The notes beneath the pieces are model-generated. The model had not been told where the DNA came from. It did not search any database and was given only the letters and a program-made list of their open reading frames with translations. Source: [Actinomadura] parvosata subsp. kistnae (lineage in GTDB: Bacteria; Actinomycetota; Actinomycetes; Streptosporangiales; Streptosporangiaceae). From it: DNA of 64,000 bases. This document shows, piece by piece, positions 47,277 through 58,100 of the stretch (positions are counted from its first letter, which is position 1; each line of letters opens with the position of its first letter). Location of the stretch: the NCBI RefSeq assembly GCF_900323885.1, contig NZ_OOHJ01000018.1, positions 2,529,001 to 2,593,000 of the forward strand, given 5' to 3'. A program made the translations under genes and the position numbers.

Positions 47277-48197
47277 CTACCGGTCCTGCTCCAGGAAGTC
47301 GCTGATCTCCGGGATGAGCCGCTCGTGCGCGTCTTCCAGCACGTAGTGGCCGGCGTGCGGATACACGTGGGTGCGGGCGTGCGGAAGGGCGTGGCACCAG
47401 TACGTGAGCATGGCCGGGTCGAAGACGGGGTCGCGCAGGCCCCAGCCGATGAGGGCCGGCCGGTTCGCGAACCGGTGCAGCTCCCGCCCGGTGTCGTACA
47501 GGATCCGCCAGGCGGGGTCGCCGGGCCGCAGGGGGATGTCGCGGATGAACTGCTGGATCGCGATCCGGTGCTCGGGGCGGGCGTAGGGGGCGAGGAAGGC
47601 GGCGCGGACGGAGGCGGGCATGCGGCGGCGCACGCCGAGGGGCCGCCAGGTGGCGCCGCGGGCGAAGAGATTGTGCCGCAGGATCAGCCGGGCGCCGAGG
47701 GCGGTGTCGCGCAGCAGCCAGAGCGGGAGCCGCAGGGGCAGGCGGGCGCGGGCGCCGTGCGGGTTGGGGAAGGCGGCCGTGTTGAGGATGACCAGCCGGG
47801 TGACGCGGTGGGGGTGGCGGCGGGCCCAGGCCATGCCGATGGGGCCGCCCCAGTCGTGCATGACCAGGGTCCAGCCGCGTTCGGGGGCGTCCCGTTCGGT
47901 GATGAGGTGGGTCGTGAGGGCGTCGAGGTCGTCGACGCGGGAGGCGAGCGTGTGGGGGTAGTCGGCGGCGGTGGGTTTGTCCGACAGGCCCATGCCGATG
48001 TGGTCGGGTGCGACGCACCGGTGGCGCTCGCGCAGCGCGTCGATGGGGCGCCGCCACAGGTAGCTCCAGGAGGGGTTGCCGTGGACGAACAGCAGGGGCG
48101 GGCCCTGGCCTTCGTCCACGTAGTGCTGGCGCAGCCCGGCCCGGGCGGGGTGGACGAACCAGCGGGAGCGGAACGGGTATCCCTCGAAGCGGCTCAT
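47277..48197 (-). CDS. oleB: OleB-like alpha/beta hydrolase (beta-lactone decarboxylase, haloalkane dehalogenase fold)
   Basis: A 306-residue alpha/beta hydrolase. HYVDEGQGPPLLFVHGNPSWSYLWR contains the HGNP oxyanion motif; the nucleophile is aspartate in VMHDWGGPIGMAWA, as in haloalkane dehalogenases and OleB; the catalytic histidine is in HAGHYVLEDAHE. OleB enzymes open a cis-beta-lactone with loss of CO2 to give a cis-olefin. The family cannot be told from dehalogenases by motif alone; the adjacent oleD, oleC and oleA homologues make OleB the best reading. ATG 48197 overlaps the oleD stop (ATGA). It is the last gene of the five-gene operon. Confidence 0.82.
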   Translation of the reverse strand: MSRFEGYPFRSRWFVHPARAGLRQHYVDEGQGPPLLFVHGNPSWSYLWRRPIDALRERHRCVAPDHIGMGLSDKPTAADYPHTLASRVDDLDALTTHLITERDAPERGWTLVMHDWGGPIGMAWARRHPHRVTRLVILNTAAFPNPHGARARLPLRLPLWLLRDTALGARLILRHNLFARGATWRPLGVRRRMPASVRAAFLAPYARPEHRIAIQQFIRDIPLRPGDPAWRILYDTGRELHRFANRPALIGWGLRDPVFDPAMLTYWCHALPHARTHVYPHAGHYVLEDAHERLIPEISDFLEQDR

Positions 48198-49300
48198 CGT
48201 CGGCCGGTCTTCCCGAGGCGGCCGGTCTTCCCGAGGCGGCCGGTCTTCCCGAGGCGGCCGGTCTTCCCGAGGCGGCCGGTCTTCCCGAGGTGACCGGTCT
48301 TCCCGAGGCGGCCCGCCTCCGCGAGGTGGGTGGCCAGGCGGGCCAGTCCTTCGGCGGTGCTCACCCGCGGCCGGTAGCCGAGGTCGCGGCGGGCGGCGGA
48401 CAGATCGAACCAGTGCGCGGTGGACGCCTGCTCCACCAGGAACCGGAGCGGCGGCGGCTCGAAGGGCAGATGGAGGGCTTGGGCGAGCATGCGGCCGTGC
48501 TCCAGGAGCGTGGCGGCCGCCTTCACCGGCCCGAGCGGCAACCGGTGCCGCACCGGCGGGTGCCCGGCGGCGGCCAGCAGGGCGTTCACCCAGGCCCCGA
48601 ACGTGCAGGGCTCGTCCTGGGCGATGAAGTAGGCGCGTCCGCTCAGCGGCGAGCCGGGCCGCAGCCGGTCCAGGGCGAGCAGGCAGGCGTCGGCCGCGTT
48701 GTCGACGTAGACGGTGTCGATGGTCTTGTCGGCGGGGCCGAGCAGCCACAGCAGGCGACGGGCGGCGGCGAGGCGGGGCAGGAAGTGCGGGTCGCCGGGG
48801 CCCCAGATGAGGTGCGGGCGCAGCGCGAGTGCCGGCAGGCCGCCGTCGGCGGCGGCCAGGACCAGCTGCTCGGCCAGGGCCTTGGAACGGGGATAGGCCG
48901 CGGTGAAGCGGTGCGGGTACGGGACGGTCTCGTCCACACCCTCCAGGTCGCGTCCGTCGTGGACGACGCTGGGTGAGGAGAGGTGGATCAGGCGGGCGCC
49001 GTGGCGGGCGCACGCGTCGAGCACGTTGCGCGTGCCGTCCACGTTGATCCGGAGGTAGTCGCGGTCGCGGCCGAGCACGCCGGCCAGGGCGGCGCAGTGC
49101 ACCACCGCCTCGCAGGCGGAGACCGCGGCGTGCACGGCCGCCGGGTCGCGCAGGTCGGCCAGGTGCTGGGTGAGGCCGAGCGCGTCCAGCTCGGGGTGGC
49201 GGCGGCGGTGCAGGGTGTGGACGGTGTCGCCGCGGGCGGCCAGCCGCCGGCACACAGCCCGGCCGAGGAACCCGCTCGCGCCGGTGACCAGGACGTTCAT
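48194..49300 (-). CDS. oleD: OleD-like 2-alkyl-3-ketoalkanoate reductase (extended SDR)
   Basis: A 368-residue NAD(P)-dependent short-chain dehydrogenase of the extended/3-beta-hydroxysteroid type: MNVLVTGASGFLGRAVCRRLAARG binds cofactor, the catalytic tyrosine and lysine are in AAYPRSKALAE, with HLSSPSVVH before them. OleD reduces the beta-keto acid from OleA to a beta-hydroxy acid. The ATG overlaps the oleC stop and its own stop overlaps oleB. The last about 40 residues are an unusual tail of six tandem six-residue units (LGKTGR), encoded by an 18-bp DNA repeat and ending exactly at the overlap. The catalytic core has normal length without the tail. Confidence 0.84.
   Translation of the reverse strand: MNVLVTGASGFLGRAVCRRLAARGDTVHTLHRRRHPELDALGLTQHLADLRDPAAVHAAVSACEAVVHCAALAGVLGRDRDYLRINVDGTRNVLDACARHGARLIHLSSPSVVHDGRDLEGVDETVPYPHRFTAAYPRSKALAEQLVLAAADGGLPALALRPHLIWGPGDPHFLPRLAAARRLLWLLGPADKTIDTVYVDNAADACLLALDRLRPGSPLSGRAYFIAQDEPCTFGAWVNALLAAAGHPPVRHRLPLGPVKAAATLLEHGRMLAQALHLPFEPPPLRFLVEQASTAHWFDLSAARRDLGYRPRVSTAEGLARLATHLAEAGRLGKTGHLGKTGRLGKTGRLGKTGRLGKTGRLGKTGRR
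48201..48308. repeat. 18-bp tandem repeat at the 3' end of oleD
   Basis: Six head-to-tail units of 18 bp (CGGCCGGTCTTCCCGAGG on the plus strand) starting at 48201, 48219, 48237, 48255, 48273 and 48291; the last differs at its start (TGACC). A degenerate seventh follows to 48326. The unit length keeps the oleD frame. Confidence 0.96.
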
Positions 49301-51165
49301 CGGCGTCCTGCCCGCAGCGGGGACGCGGCCCAGGCGGCGAGGACGTGGCGGCAGATCTTGCTGTTGTGCCGGGCGTCCATGGGAAAGGCCGGATGGAACA
49401 GCACCTCCCGGATGCCGGAGGTGTGGGGGTGGCGGGCGGCGTGTTCGAGGACGGCGGCCCGGACGTCGGAACGCCGGGCGCCCGGCTCGCGTTCCACCAC
49501 CAGGACCGGGCGTTGCGCGCCGGGCGGGCCGCCTTTCTCGAACACGCCGACAAGGGCGGTACGGCGCACGCCAGGCAGGGCCGCGAACAGCGGCTCGACG
49601 TGCTCGGTGCACAGGTCACCGCCGGGGGTGCGGACCCGCTCGGACTTGCGGCCGGCGAACCAGAGCCTGCCGTCGCTGTCGAGGTGGCCCAGATCGCCCA
49701 TGCGGTGCCGGACGCGGCTCCCGTCGGCGATCCTGGCCAGGGACGTGGCGCGGGGATCGTCGAGGTAGGGGTCGCCGAGCGCCGGGGAGGTGACCACGAT
49801 CTCGCCCACGGTGCCGGTCGGCACGAGGAGTTCGTCGTCCCAGCGGCTGATCGCATGGTCGGTGACGCCGATGACGCGCACCTCCACGCCCGCCACCGGA
49901 CGGCCCAGGCACGTGCCGGCCCCTGGATGTTCGGCGGCGGCGGCGCGCAGGTCGGTGCCCTCGATCGCGGCCACCGGCAGGCACTCGGTGGCGCCGTAGA
50001 CCGACAGCACCCGGGCCGCCCGCGGCAGGCAGCGGCGCACCCGCTCCAGGGTGGGCAGCGGCAGCGGGGCGCCCGCCACCGCGACGGTCTCCACCGGGTC
50101 GAGCACCACGCCCCGGGCGACGCAGTGCCGGGCCAGCCGGTCCAGCAGCGCCGGAGCCGCGAACACGGTCGCCACCCGGTGGCGCAGGATGTCGCCGGCC
50201 AGGGCGGCGCAGTCGGCGCGGATCGGCCGCCGCGGGTCCACGTCGGGGAGCACGGCACTCGCTCCCATGGCCGTGGCGGCCAGCGCGAACGGCAGGAACG
50301 TCGACAGCGTGGCCGTCCCCGGCCGGACGAGGCGAAGCCCGTCGAGCAGATCCAGCTGCGCGGTCAGGTGGCGGTGCCGCAGCGGCACCCCCTTGGGCGG
50401 TCCGGTGGACCCGGAGGTGCAGGCGATCAGGGCGAGGTCGCCGGCTGCCGGTGGTCCGGTGGGCTCCGAGGTGGAGGCGATCAGGGCGAGGTCGGCGGCT
50501 GCCGGTGGTCCGGTGGGCTCCGAGGTGGAAGTGATCAGGGTGAGGTCGTCGGTTGCGGGCGTGTGCGGCGGCGGGCCAGTGGGCCCGGAGGTGCAGGCGA
50601 GGTCGGCGGCGGGCGGCGTGCGCGACGGCGACCCGGTGGGCCCGGAGGTGCGCGCGGTGAGGGCGGTGTCGCCGGTCGCGGGCCGTCCCGCCGGATGGCC
50701 TGGCGGGCGGCGGCGTGCCGCGGCCCGCAGGCCCGCGAGGGTGGGCCCCGGCCAGAGCCGGCGCGGCCCCACCGTGACGATGACGCGGCTGCTGCGCCGG
50801 GCCCAGCCGAGCGCCAGCCGCGCCGCCTGGGCGAGCGGGACGCCGATGAACGCCTCGGGGGCGGCCCGCTCCAGGCAGCGCCGGACGGCGGCGACGGGCA
50901 TCCCCGGGTCGACCAGCACCGGCACGGCGCCCAGCCGGAGCAGGGCCAGCGCCAGCGCTACGAGCTCCACGCCGGGGTGCACCAGCAGCGCGGTACGCAT
51001 GCCGTGCCGCACCCCGGCCAGGGCCAGCGCGGCGGCGGTCTCCTCCACCGTCCGCGCCAACCGCGCGCAGGAGACGGCCCGGCCGCCGGCGTGGCAGGCG
51101 ACCGCGTCCGGCCGGTCGTGGAAGTGCCGGCCGAGGAGCTCATTCACGGTGAGGTCCGGCGTCAC
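49297..51165 (-). CDS. oleC: OleC-like AMP-binding enzyme (beta-lactone synthetase)
   Basis: A 622-residue member of the ANL adenylate-forming family. The phosphate-binding loop is ACTSGSTGPPKG, the A5 motif is SVYGATECLP, and the later motifs are HRMGDLGHLDSDGRLWFAGRKSERV and the C-terminal DARHNSKICR lysine region. OleC activates the beta-hydroxy acid and closes it to a beta-lactone. An insertion of about 77 residues before the real loop consists of four diverged tandem copies of the same segment (TSGPTG or TSEPTG), which accounts for the extra length over the usual about 550. The GTG start overlaps the oleA stop (GTGA); its stop overlaps oleD. Confidence 0.83.
   Translation of the reverse strand: MTPDLTVNELLGRHFHDRPDAVACHAGGRAVSCARLARTVEETAAALALAGVRHGMRTALLVHPGVELVALALALLRLGAVPVLVDPGMPVAAVRRCLERAAPEAFIGVPLAQAARLALGWARRSSRVIVTVGPRRLWPGPTLAGLRAAARRRPPGHPAGRPATGDTALTARTSGPTGSPSRTPPAADLACTSGPTGPPPHTPATDDLTLITSTSEPTGPPAAADLALIASTSEPTGPPAAGDLALIACTSGSTGPPKGVPLRHRHLTAQLDLLDGLRLVRPGTATLSTFLPFALAATAMGASAVLPDVDPRRPIRADCAALAGDILRHRVATVFAAPALLDRLARHCVARGVVLDPVETVAVAGAPLPLPTLERVRRCLPRAARVLSVYGATECLPVAAIEGTDLRAAAAEHPGAGTCLGRPVAGVEVRVIGVTDHAISRWDDELLVPTGTVGEIVVTSPALGDPYLDDPRATSLARIADGSRVRHRMGDLGHLDSDGRLWFAGRKSERVRTPGGDLCTEHVEPLFAALPGVRRTALVGVFEKGGPPGAQRPVLVVEREPGARRSDVRAAVLEHAARHPHTSGIREVLFHPAFPMDARHNSKICRHVLAAWAASPLRAGRR
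50395..50690. repeat. 54-66-bp tandem duplications of the ATP-loop coding segment in oleC
   Basis: Copies begin near 50401, 50455, 50509, 50575 and 50632 (spacings 54, 54, 66 and 57 bp, all multiples of three). Each encodes T-S-x-x-T-G-P/S-P followed by a DLALIAC-like strand. Only the 50401 copy keeps the full functional loop. Confidence 0.9.
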
Positions 51166-52181
51166 CACTTGACCACGACGATCCCGATGCTGAACCCGCT
51201 GGCCAGCCCGACCAGGGCGACCAGGTCGCCGCGCCGCACCCGCCCGGCCGCGACCGCCTGGGCGAGCTGGACGGGCAGCGTGGCCGCGATGAGGTTGCCG
51301 TGCTGGGCGATGGTGACGACGACCTTGTCCTGCGGGATCCCCACGTGCTCGCAGAACTTCCACAAGGCCGGCAGCGACGCCTGGTGCACGCAGACGGCCG
51401 CGAAGTCGTCCCAGGCCAGGCCGAGCTCGGCGATCGCCTTGGGCAGCACGGTGAGGTCGGTGCGTTCGAGGCTGCGGGCGAGCTGGACGGCGTTGACGGT
51501 GAGCGGCTCGATGACCGGCCAGTCGGCCGCCGGGTCGGTGGTCAGGTTCAGGGCCCGCACGGTGGCCGCTTCCCAGCCGGCCGAGTGGGCGGTGAACCGG
51601 TGGCCGAGCACGCCCGGCTCCGTCGCGGCCTCCAGCAGCAGGGCGGCCCCGGCGTCGCCGACGGTGTAGGCGGCGGCGAAGGTGAAGAACTCGTTCGTGT
51701 CGCGCAGCGTCCAGGGCATGAACGCGGTGGCCATCTCGCCGGAGCAGATCAGGACGCGCCGGTGCCGCCCGGCGGCGATGAGCGCGTCGGCGACCTGGAT
51801 GGCGTTCAGCACGCTGTTGCAGGCGTTGCGCACGTCGAACGCCAGGCAGCCGGCGCCGAGCTTCGCCGCCACGATGGGCGCGGTCGCGGGCTCGATGAGG
51901 TCCATCGTCACGCTGGCGAAGAGGAGCAGGTCGAGGTCGTCCGCCCGCAGGTCCTGCTCGGCGAGCAGCTGCCGGGCGGCGTGGACGGCCAGGTCCGACG
52001 GTTTCTCGTGCGGGGCGGCGATGTGCCGGCGGCGCACCCCGCTGCCGCTGTGGATGACGCCCCGGGGCAGCTCCAGGGTGGGGTTGCGCTCGGCGAGCCG
52101 GTCCTCCAGCTCGGCCGTGGTCATGGTGGCCTGCGGCAGGTGGGCGGCCACGCCGGCCAGCCGGGAGCGGACGGAGGTCAT
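51162..52181 (-). CDS. oleA: OleA-like thiolase-fold condensing enzyme
   Basis: A 339-residue ketoacyl synthase III-like enzyme. The active-site cysteine is in AFDVRNACNSVLNAIQVADALI; other conserved parts are GSGVRRRHIAAPHEKPSDLAVHAARQLL at the N-terminus, YTVGDAGAALLLEA, VCVHQASLPAL with the catalytic histidine and AQHGNLIAATLPVQLAQA with the asparagine. OleA joins two fatty acyl chains head to head, releasing a 2-alkyl-3-keto acid. The protein starts MTSVRSRLAGVAAHLPQATMTT. ATG 52181 overlaps the PKS stop (ATGA), so the condensing enzyme is translated with the PKS that precedes it, suggesting it takes the PKS product. Confidence 0.84.
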   Translation of the reverse strand: MTSVRSRLAGVAAHLPQATMTTAELEDRLAERNPTLELPRGVIHSGSGVRRRHIAAPHEKPSDLAVHAARQLLAEQDLRADDLDLLLFASVTMDLIEPATAPIVAAKLGAGCLAFDVRNACNSVLNAIQVADALIAAGRHRRVLICSGEMATAFMPWTLRDTNEFFTFAAAYTVGDAGAALLLEAATEPGVLGHRFTAHSAGWEAATVRALNLTTDPAADWPVIEPLTVNAVQLARSLERTDLTVLPKAIAELGLAWDDFAAVCVHQASLPALWKFCEHVGIPQDKVVVTIAQHGNLIAATLPVQLAQAVAAGRVRRGDLVALVGLASGFSIGIVVVKW

Positions 52182-55100
52182 CGCGGGTCCTTGGCGGATT
52201 GGAGGCCGAGGTGCAGCAGCGCCGTTCGGGTGATGTCGTTGATCGTCCCGGCGCCGCGGGCCAGCTCCATGGGCGGGATGTCCACGCCGAACTGGTGCCT
52301 GATGGACACGAGCAGGTCGGTGGCCATGAGGGAGTCCATGCCGTACTCGTCGAGCCGCCGGTCGGGGTCGATGTCGGCGGCGGGGGTGAGCAGCACGGTG
52401 GACAGCAGCTCGGTGAGGTGCTGGGCGACGTAGGCGTGCATCTCCTCGCCGCTCATCGTCGCCAGCCTGGCCAGCAGGTCGCCGGTGTCGAGGTCGAGGT
52501 CGGCGCCGGGCGGCAGCACCGACGACAACCACGGCCTGCGCAGCCCGGGCAGCAGCTGCCGCATGCGGGCCCAGTCGCAGCGGCCCACGGCCGCGACGTC
52601 GGCGTGCTCGGCGAGCATGTCGTCCACGGCGGCCAGCGCCTTGCCGGTGGTCAGGGCGTGGATGCCGAGCTTGGCCAGGGCTTCGGCCTGGGTGCCGTGG
52701 GCCAGGACGCCGGTGTCGGCCAGCGCGCCCAGGCAGACCGCCAGCGCCGGCCGGCCCTGCGCTCTGCGCCGGCGGGCCAGCGCCTCCAGGAACAGGTTGG
52801 CCGACACGTAGGGCGCCTGGCCGATGTTGCCGATCGTGGTCAGCGACGAGTACAGGACGAACGCCTCCAGGGGCAGGCCGGCGGTGAGCTCGTCGAGGAC
52901 CAGGGCGCCGGCGATCTTGGGGCGCAGCACGGCCCGGATCCGGTCGTCGGACAGGTCGGCCAGCGCGGCGTCGTCGAGGTGCATGGCGGCGTGCACGACC
53001 CCGCGTACCGGGTGGCCGGCGGCGTCCAGCTCGCGCAGGATCTCGCGCATGGCGTCGCGGTCGGTGACGTCCGCGGCGTACGCGCGGGCCCGTGCCCCGA
53101 GCGCCTCCAGCTCCTCCAGCAGCGCGGGCGCCTCGGGGGTGTCCGGGCCCCGGCGGCTGACCAGCGCCAGGTGCCGCACTCCCGAGCGGGCGAGGTGGCG
53201 GGCGGTGGCCGCGCCGAACCCGGTCAGCCCGCCGGTGATCAGGTACGTGCCGCCGGACCCGCGGCCCGGCCGGACCGGCCGCGTGCGCATGAGGATCGGC
53301 TCGTCGCGCGGATCGAGGGAGACGACGACCTTCCCGATGTGCCGGGAGTGCCGCATCAGCGCGAAGGCGTCGGCGACGCGCTCGGCGGGATACACCGTGT
53401 GCGGCAGCGGGCGCAGGCGGTCGAGGAGGGAGCCCGCCACCCTGCCTTCGGCGACCACGGACGGGTTCTTCCACAGCAGGGTGCCGACGTCCACGCCGAA
53501 GAACGCGATGTTGTCGCCGAAGGGCCGCAACGGCAGGTGCCCGCTCTCGTAGATGTCGCGCTTGCCCAGCTCGACGAACCGGCCGCCGTGCCCCAGACAC
53601 TCCAGGCCGCGGCTGATGGCCTCGCCGGCCAGCGAGTTCAGGACGACGTCCACGCCGCGGCCCCCGGTCAGCTCCCTGACCCGCTCGGCGAAGCGCATGC
53701 TGCGCGAGTCCAGGACGTGCTCGGCGCCGAGCGCGCGCAGCAGGTCACGCTTGGCGGGGGTGCCGGCCGTGGCGATCACGTGGGCGCCGATCAGCCGGGC
53801 GTACTCCAGCGCGGCCAGCCCGACACCGCCCGCACCGCCGTGGACCAGCACGGTCTCCCCGGGCTTGAGCCGGGCGCAGTTGTGCAGCGAGTGGTAGACG
53901 GTGGAGCAGGCCATGGGCAGGGTGGCGGCCTGGGCGAACGTCATCCCGTCCGGCACGTGGCCGGCCACGCCCGCGTCGACGAGGGCGTGGCTGCCGAACC
54001 CGACCGGCCCCGGCGCCGCCACCCGGTCGCCGGGCCTCACCCGGGTGACGTCCGGCCCGACGGCGACGACGGTCCCCGCGCACTCCAGGCCCAGCTCGTG
54101 GCCGCCGAAGACGGCCTCGACCGCCTCGGCCGGCAGCAGGTTCACCACGAACATCACGTCGCGGTAGTTCAGCCCGATGGCCCGCACCTCGACCAGCGCC
54201 TGTCCCGGGCCCGGCGTGGGCGGCTCCGTCCGTTCCCAGCCCAGCTTGTACGACAGGCCGGGGTCGGACACCGCCAGCCGGAAGGCGTCCGATGAGCCCG
54301 CGGACACCGGGACGGTCGGGGCGGGCGTCCCCACCAGGCGCGGGACGAACCGGCCCCGCCGGGTCAGCAGCAGCTCGTCCTCCGCGCCGGGGGCCAGCAG
54401 CTCGGACGCCAGCCGCGCCGCGTCGGCGTCGTCCGCGCCGGTGCGGTGCAGGCACAGCCGCCGCAGCTCGATCCGGGGCTGCTCGTTGGCCAGCGAACGC
54501 GCCGTTCCCCAGGTGGCCGCGTCCTGTGGATAAATGGAGTCGCCCGCGAGATCCGGCTCCGGGAGCGCGCCGCTGGGCCGGCTGACCAGCCACAAGGTGA
54601 TCCGCGCATCGGGCGGCAGCTCCTCGCAGGCCAGGGAGATCGCGCGCAGCAGGGCGGCCCGCCGGGTGACCTGCTCGACGACCGCCTCGGCCGTGGGCTC
54701 GTCCCCCGCCCCGCCGAGGACGACCGTGAGCGTGACGCCGCCGGGCGACGCGTGGATCCGCGCGGACCAGTCGGCCGGGTCGTCGCTGAAGGGCGACACG
54801 CTCACGTGCGCACCCCGGCTTTCCAGGGACGTGGCCAGCGCGGCGGGCAGCGCGTCCCGATCATCCTCGGCGAGGATGATCCAGGTGCCTTCGGCGGCCG
54901 GTGTGGCCTGCTGGGGACTCACCGGGACGGTGCCGGGTGCCGTGGCGAGCAGTACGGAGAAGGCGTCGGCGCCGGGATCGTCCGCCAGGCCCGCCCGCAC
55001 GATGTCGGTGTAGCCGGCCGCGGCCAGCACCTGCGGCCATCGCCGGCTCGACAGCAGCGGCGAGTCCGGCCGGACGTCGGAGTCGGCGAAGTCCCAGAGC

Positions 55101-58100
55101 TGCGGCAGCAGGCCGGCGAAGGGCAGCAGGGACTCCACCCGGTGCGGCTCGGCGATCAGTAGCTTGCCGCCGGGGCCGAGCAGGGTGGCCAGCCCGCGCA
55201 GTGCGGCGGTCACGTCCCGGGCCAGGTGCACGCAATCGGCGGCCACCACCAGGTCGTAGCCGCCCGCGGCCTGCTCGGTCAGGTCGCCGTTCAGGTCGAG
55301 CAGGCCGTACTCGACGAAGTCCACGTCGGAGAAGCGCTGCCGGAGCTGGGCCAGCGCCGGCTCGGCGGCGTCGGTGACCGTGTAGCAGGTGCGGCCGGCC
55401 GGCAGGATCGGCAGCAGCGACGCGGTGGTGCCGCCCGTTCCCGCGCCCACCTCCAGAACGCGCAGCGGCCGGTCGGCGGGCCACCGCTGGACGATCTGCT
55501 CCACCAACGCCCGCGCGGTCCGGTTGGCGAACAGGCTGACCGGCCCGATGTCGTGCACCTGGTCCAGCAGCTCGGCGGCGCCGCCGGAGATGAGGACGTC
55601 GGCCGCCTCGCCGCGCAACAGCCGGGGCAGGTGCAGGGCGGCCCGTGCCGCCAGCGCCGTCTGCGCCGTGAACGGGGTGCCCGCGCACAGGTCGCGCAGC
55701 GCCTCGGCCGGGTCCCCGACGGGCGGGATCAGCCGTACCTCGTGCTCGCCGAGGCGTTCGAGCAGGCCGTGCCGCTCCAGGAGCGGCAGCGCCGCCCGCA
55801 GCATGCGCCGGTGGTGTGGTTGCGCGCAGGCGGCGAACAGGTCGTCGGTGGTGAGGAGGCGCGCGTCCTGTCCCGTGGCATCGGCCTCCTCGGCCTCCTC
55901 GCCGCGCTCGGCGGAGGTCGGCTCGATCAGCGCTGAGGTCAGCGCGCGGGCGAACGCCTCCTCCAGCCGTGCCGTGTACGTGCCATGATCGACGTCCCGC
56001 CAGGCCGCCCGCAGGGTGGCGAGCCGCTCGGCGGCCCCGGCCAGGAGCTCTCCGGGTTCGGGCGCCGGCCATGCTTCCACCGGCTCGCCGGGCCGGGGCG
56101 CCGCCCGCAGCTCGACGTGGTACCGGCTGACCGGAGTGACGTGGACGCCCGGGATCCGGCGCAGCCTGACGCCGGTCAGCTCGGCCGCGACCCGGCCGCT
56201 GCCGTCGGCCACCGTGATGTCCCAGCAGACCTCCTCGAAACTGCCCGAGGTCTCGCGCACGTGCAGCAGGCCCTCAGGCTCCGGCCGGGACCACAGCCGG
56301 ACCGCCCCGACCGCCGCCGGCATGTAGCCGGTGCCCGACCGCAGCGCCTCCACCAGCCGCACCACCCCTGCCTGCAACCCGCTGTCCAGCAGCACCGGAT
56401 GGGCGACGTAGCGCTCGTCGCGCTGCTGCGGGCAGGCGTAGGTCGCCAGGACCTCGGTCTCGGCCGTCCACAAACCGGTCAGGACCTGGAACTCCGGCCC
56501 CCACGCCATGCGCCCCTCGGCGGCCCGCGCGTAGTAGTCGGCCACGTCCACAGGTGTGGCGATGCGGGCGCGCAGCTCCGCCACGTCCAGCGGTGGCGGG
56601 GCCGCGCGCAGCAGCGGGCGCACCCGCGCCCGCGCGTGCTCGCGCGGATGCTGCCCGGTCAGCGTGGTGCTCGCCACCGTCAGCAGGCCCGTCTCGGGCC
56701 ACAGCGACGTCTGTACGCACAGCTGCTCCGCGCTCGGCCCCGGCACCGCCAGAGCCCGGGTGATGGCCATCTGGTCGACCTCGACCGCCTCGCCGGCCTC
56801 CGGGATCGCCAGCCGGCCGGCGGCCAGGGCCATCTCCACGTAGCCGGTCGCGGGCATCACCGCCACCCCGCCCGTGCGGTGCTCGGTGACCCACGGTGCC
56901 AGCACCTGGTTCAGCTCGCCGTACCAGGTGGGGGCGAGCATCGGCAGCCGCTGGCCGAGCAGCGGGTGCTGGATCGCCGGATCGCCGATCGTGCGCGCCC
57001 AGGAGAGCGGGGTGCCGATCCAGTGCCGCTGCCGCTGCCACGGGTACGCCGGCAGCGTGCGCACCTGGCCGCGGCGGGGGAAGTAGCGATCCCAGTCGAT
57101 CTCGGCTCCGGCGGCGATGATCTGGGCGACCGCGCGCCGTACCGCCCGCTCTCCCGCTGCCGGGCTCTGCTCGGGGCGTCGCAGCGTGGGGACGACGGCC
57201 GCGCGCACGCGGCTCGTGCCGGACGCGCGGCGCAGGTAGGACTGCAGCACCGGATGGGGACCGACCTCCACCAGCACGTCGAATCCGTCGGCGAGCGCCC
57301 GCTGCGCCGCGTCCGCGAACCGCACCGGGCGGCGTACGTTCCGCCACCAGTAGTCGGCGTCCAGCTCCTCGCCGGTCAGCGCGTCGCCCGTCACCGTGGA
57401 CAGCATCGGGATCCGCGCCCGCGAGGGCCGCAGGTCCGCCAGCGCCGCGCACAACCCCTCGCGCACATCGTCCATGGCGGCGCTGTGGAAGGGGTAGTCG
57501 ACGTCCAGCTCGCGGAAGAACACCTCGCGTGCGGCCAGGCTCTCGCCCAGCAGGCGCAGCGACTCCTGCGGCCCGCTCACCGTGACGTCCCGGTCGGAGT
57601 TCACCGCCGCGATCTCCAGCAGCGGGTGGCCGGCCAGGGCCTGCCTGGCCTCCGTCTCCGGCAGCCCGACCGCGGCCATGCGGCCCCGCCCGCGGGTGGG
57701 GGCCTGGGCGCGGCCCCGTTCGGCGATCACCTGGGCCGCCTGGCGCAGCGACAGCGCGTCGCAGGCGTAGGCGGCGGCCACCTCGCCCACGCTGTGGCCC
57801 AGCACCGCGCCCGGCCGCACGCCCGCCGCGGCGAGCATCTCCACCAGGCCGGCCTGGACGGCGAACAGCAGGGGCTGCGCGACGTCGGTCTCCGACAGCC
57901 GCCACTGCTCCGGCGGCGCGGCCAGCTCCTTCGACACCGACCAGCCCAGCCTGGGCGTCAGCTCGGCGTCCAGCTCCTCGACGACCGCGCGGAAGGTGGC
58001 GTCGGCCAGCAGGTCGGCGCCCATCCCGGCCCACTGCGAGCCGTTGCCGCAGAACACCAGCGCCACCCGGCCGTGGGCCATCGCCTCCCCGGGCACCGCC

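Noticed and set aside
47277..48197. Reading the hydrolase as a true haloalkane dehalogenase
   Set aside because: The fold and Asp nucleophile fit, but the four-gene ole context makes beta-lactone decarboxylase far more likely.
47277..50258. A 993-residue open frame that seems to fuse the hydrolase to an upstream protein
   Set aside because: The N-terminal part is an out-of-frame reading of oleC/oleD; the ATGA overlap at 48197 gives the true start.
54525..54533. A perfect TTATCCACA DnaA box within the PKS
   Set aside because: Isolated, inside a conserved coding region and far from the origin array; treated as chance.
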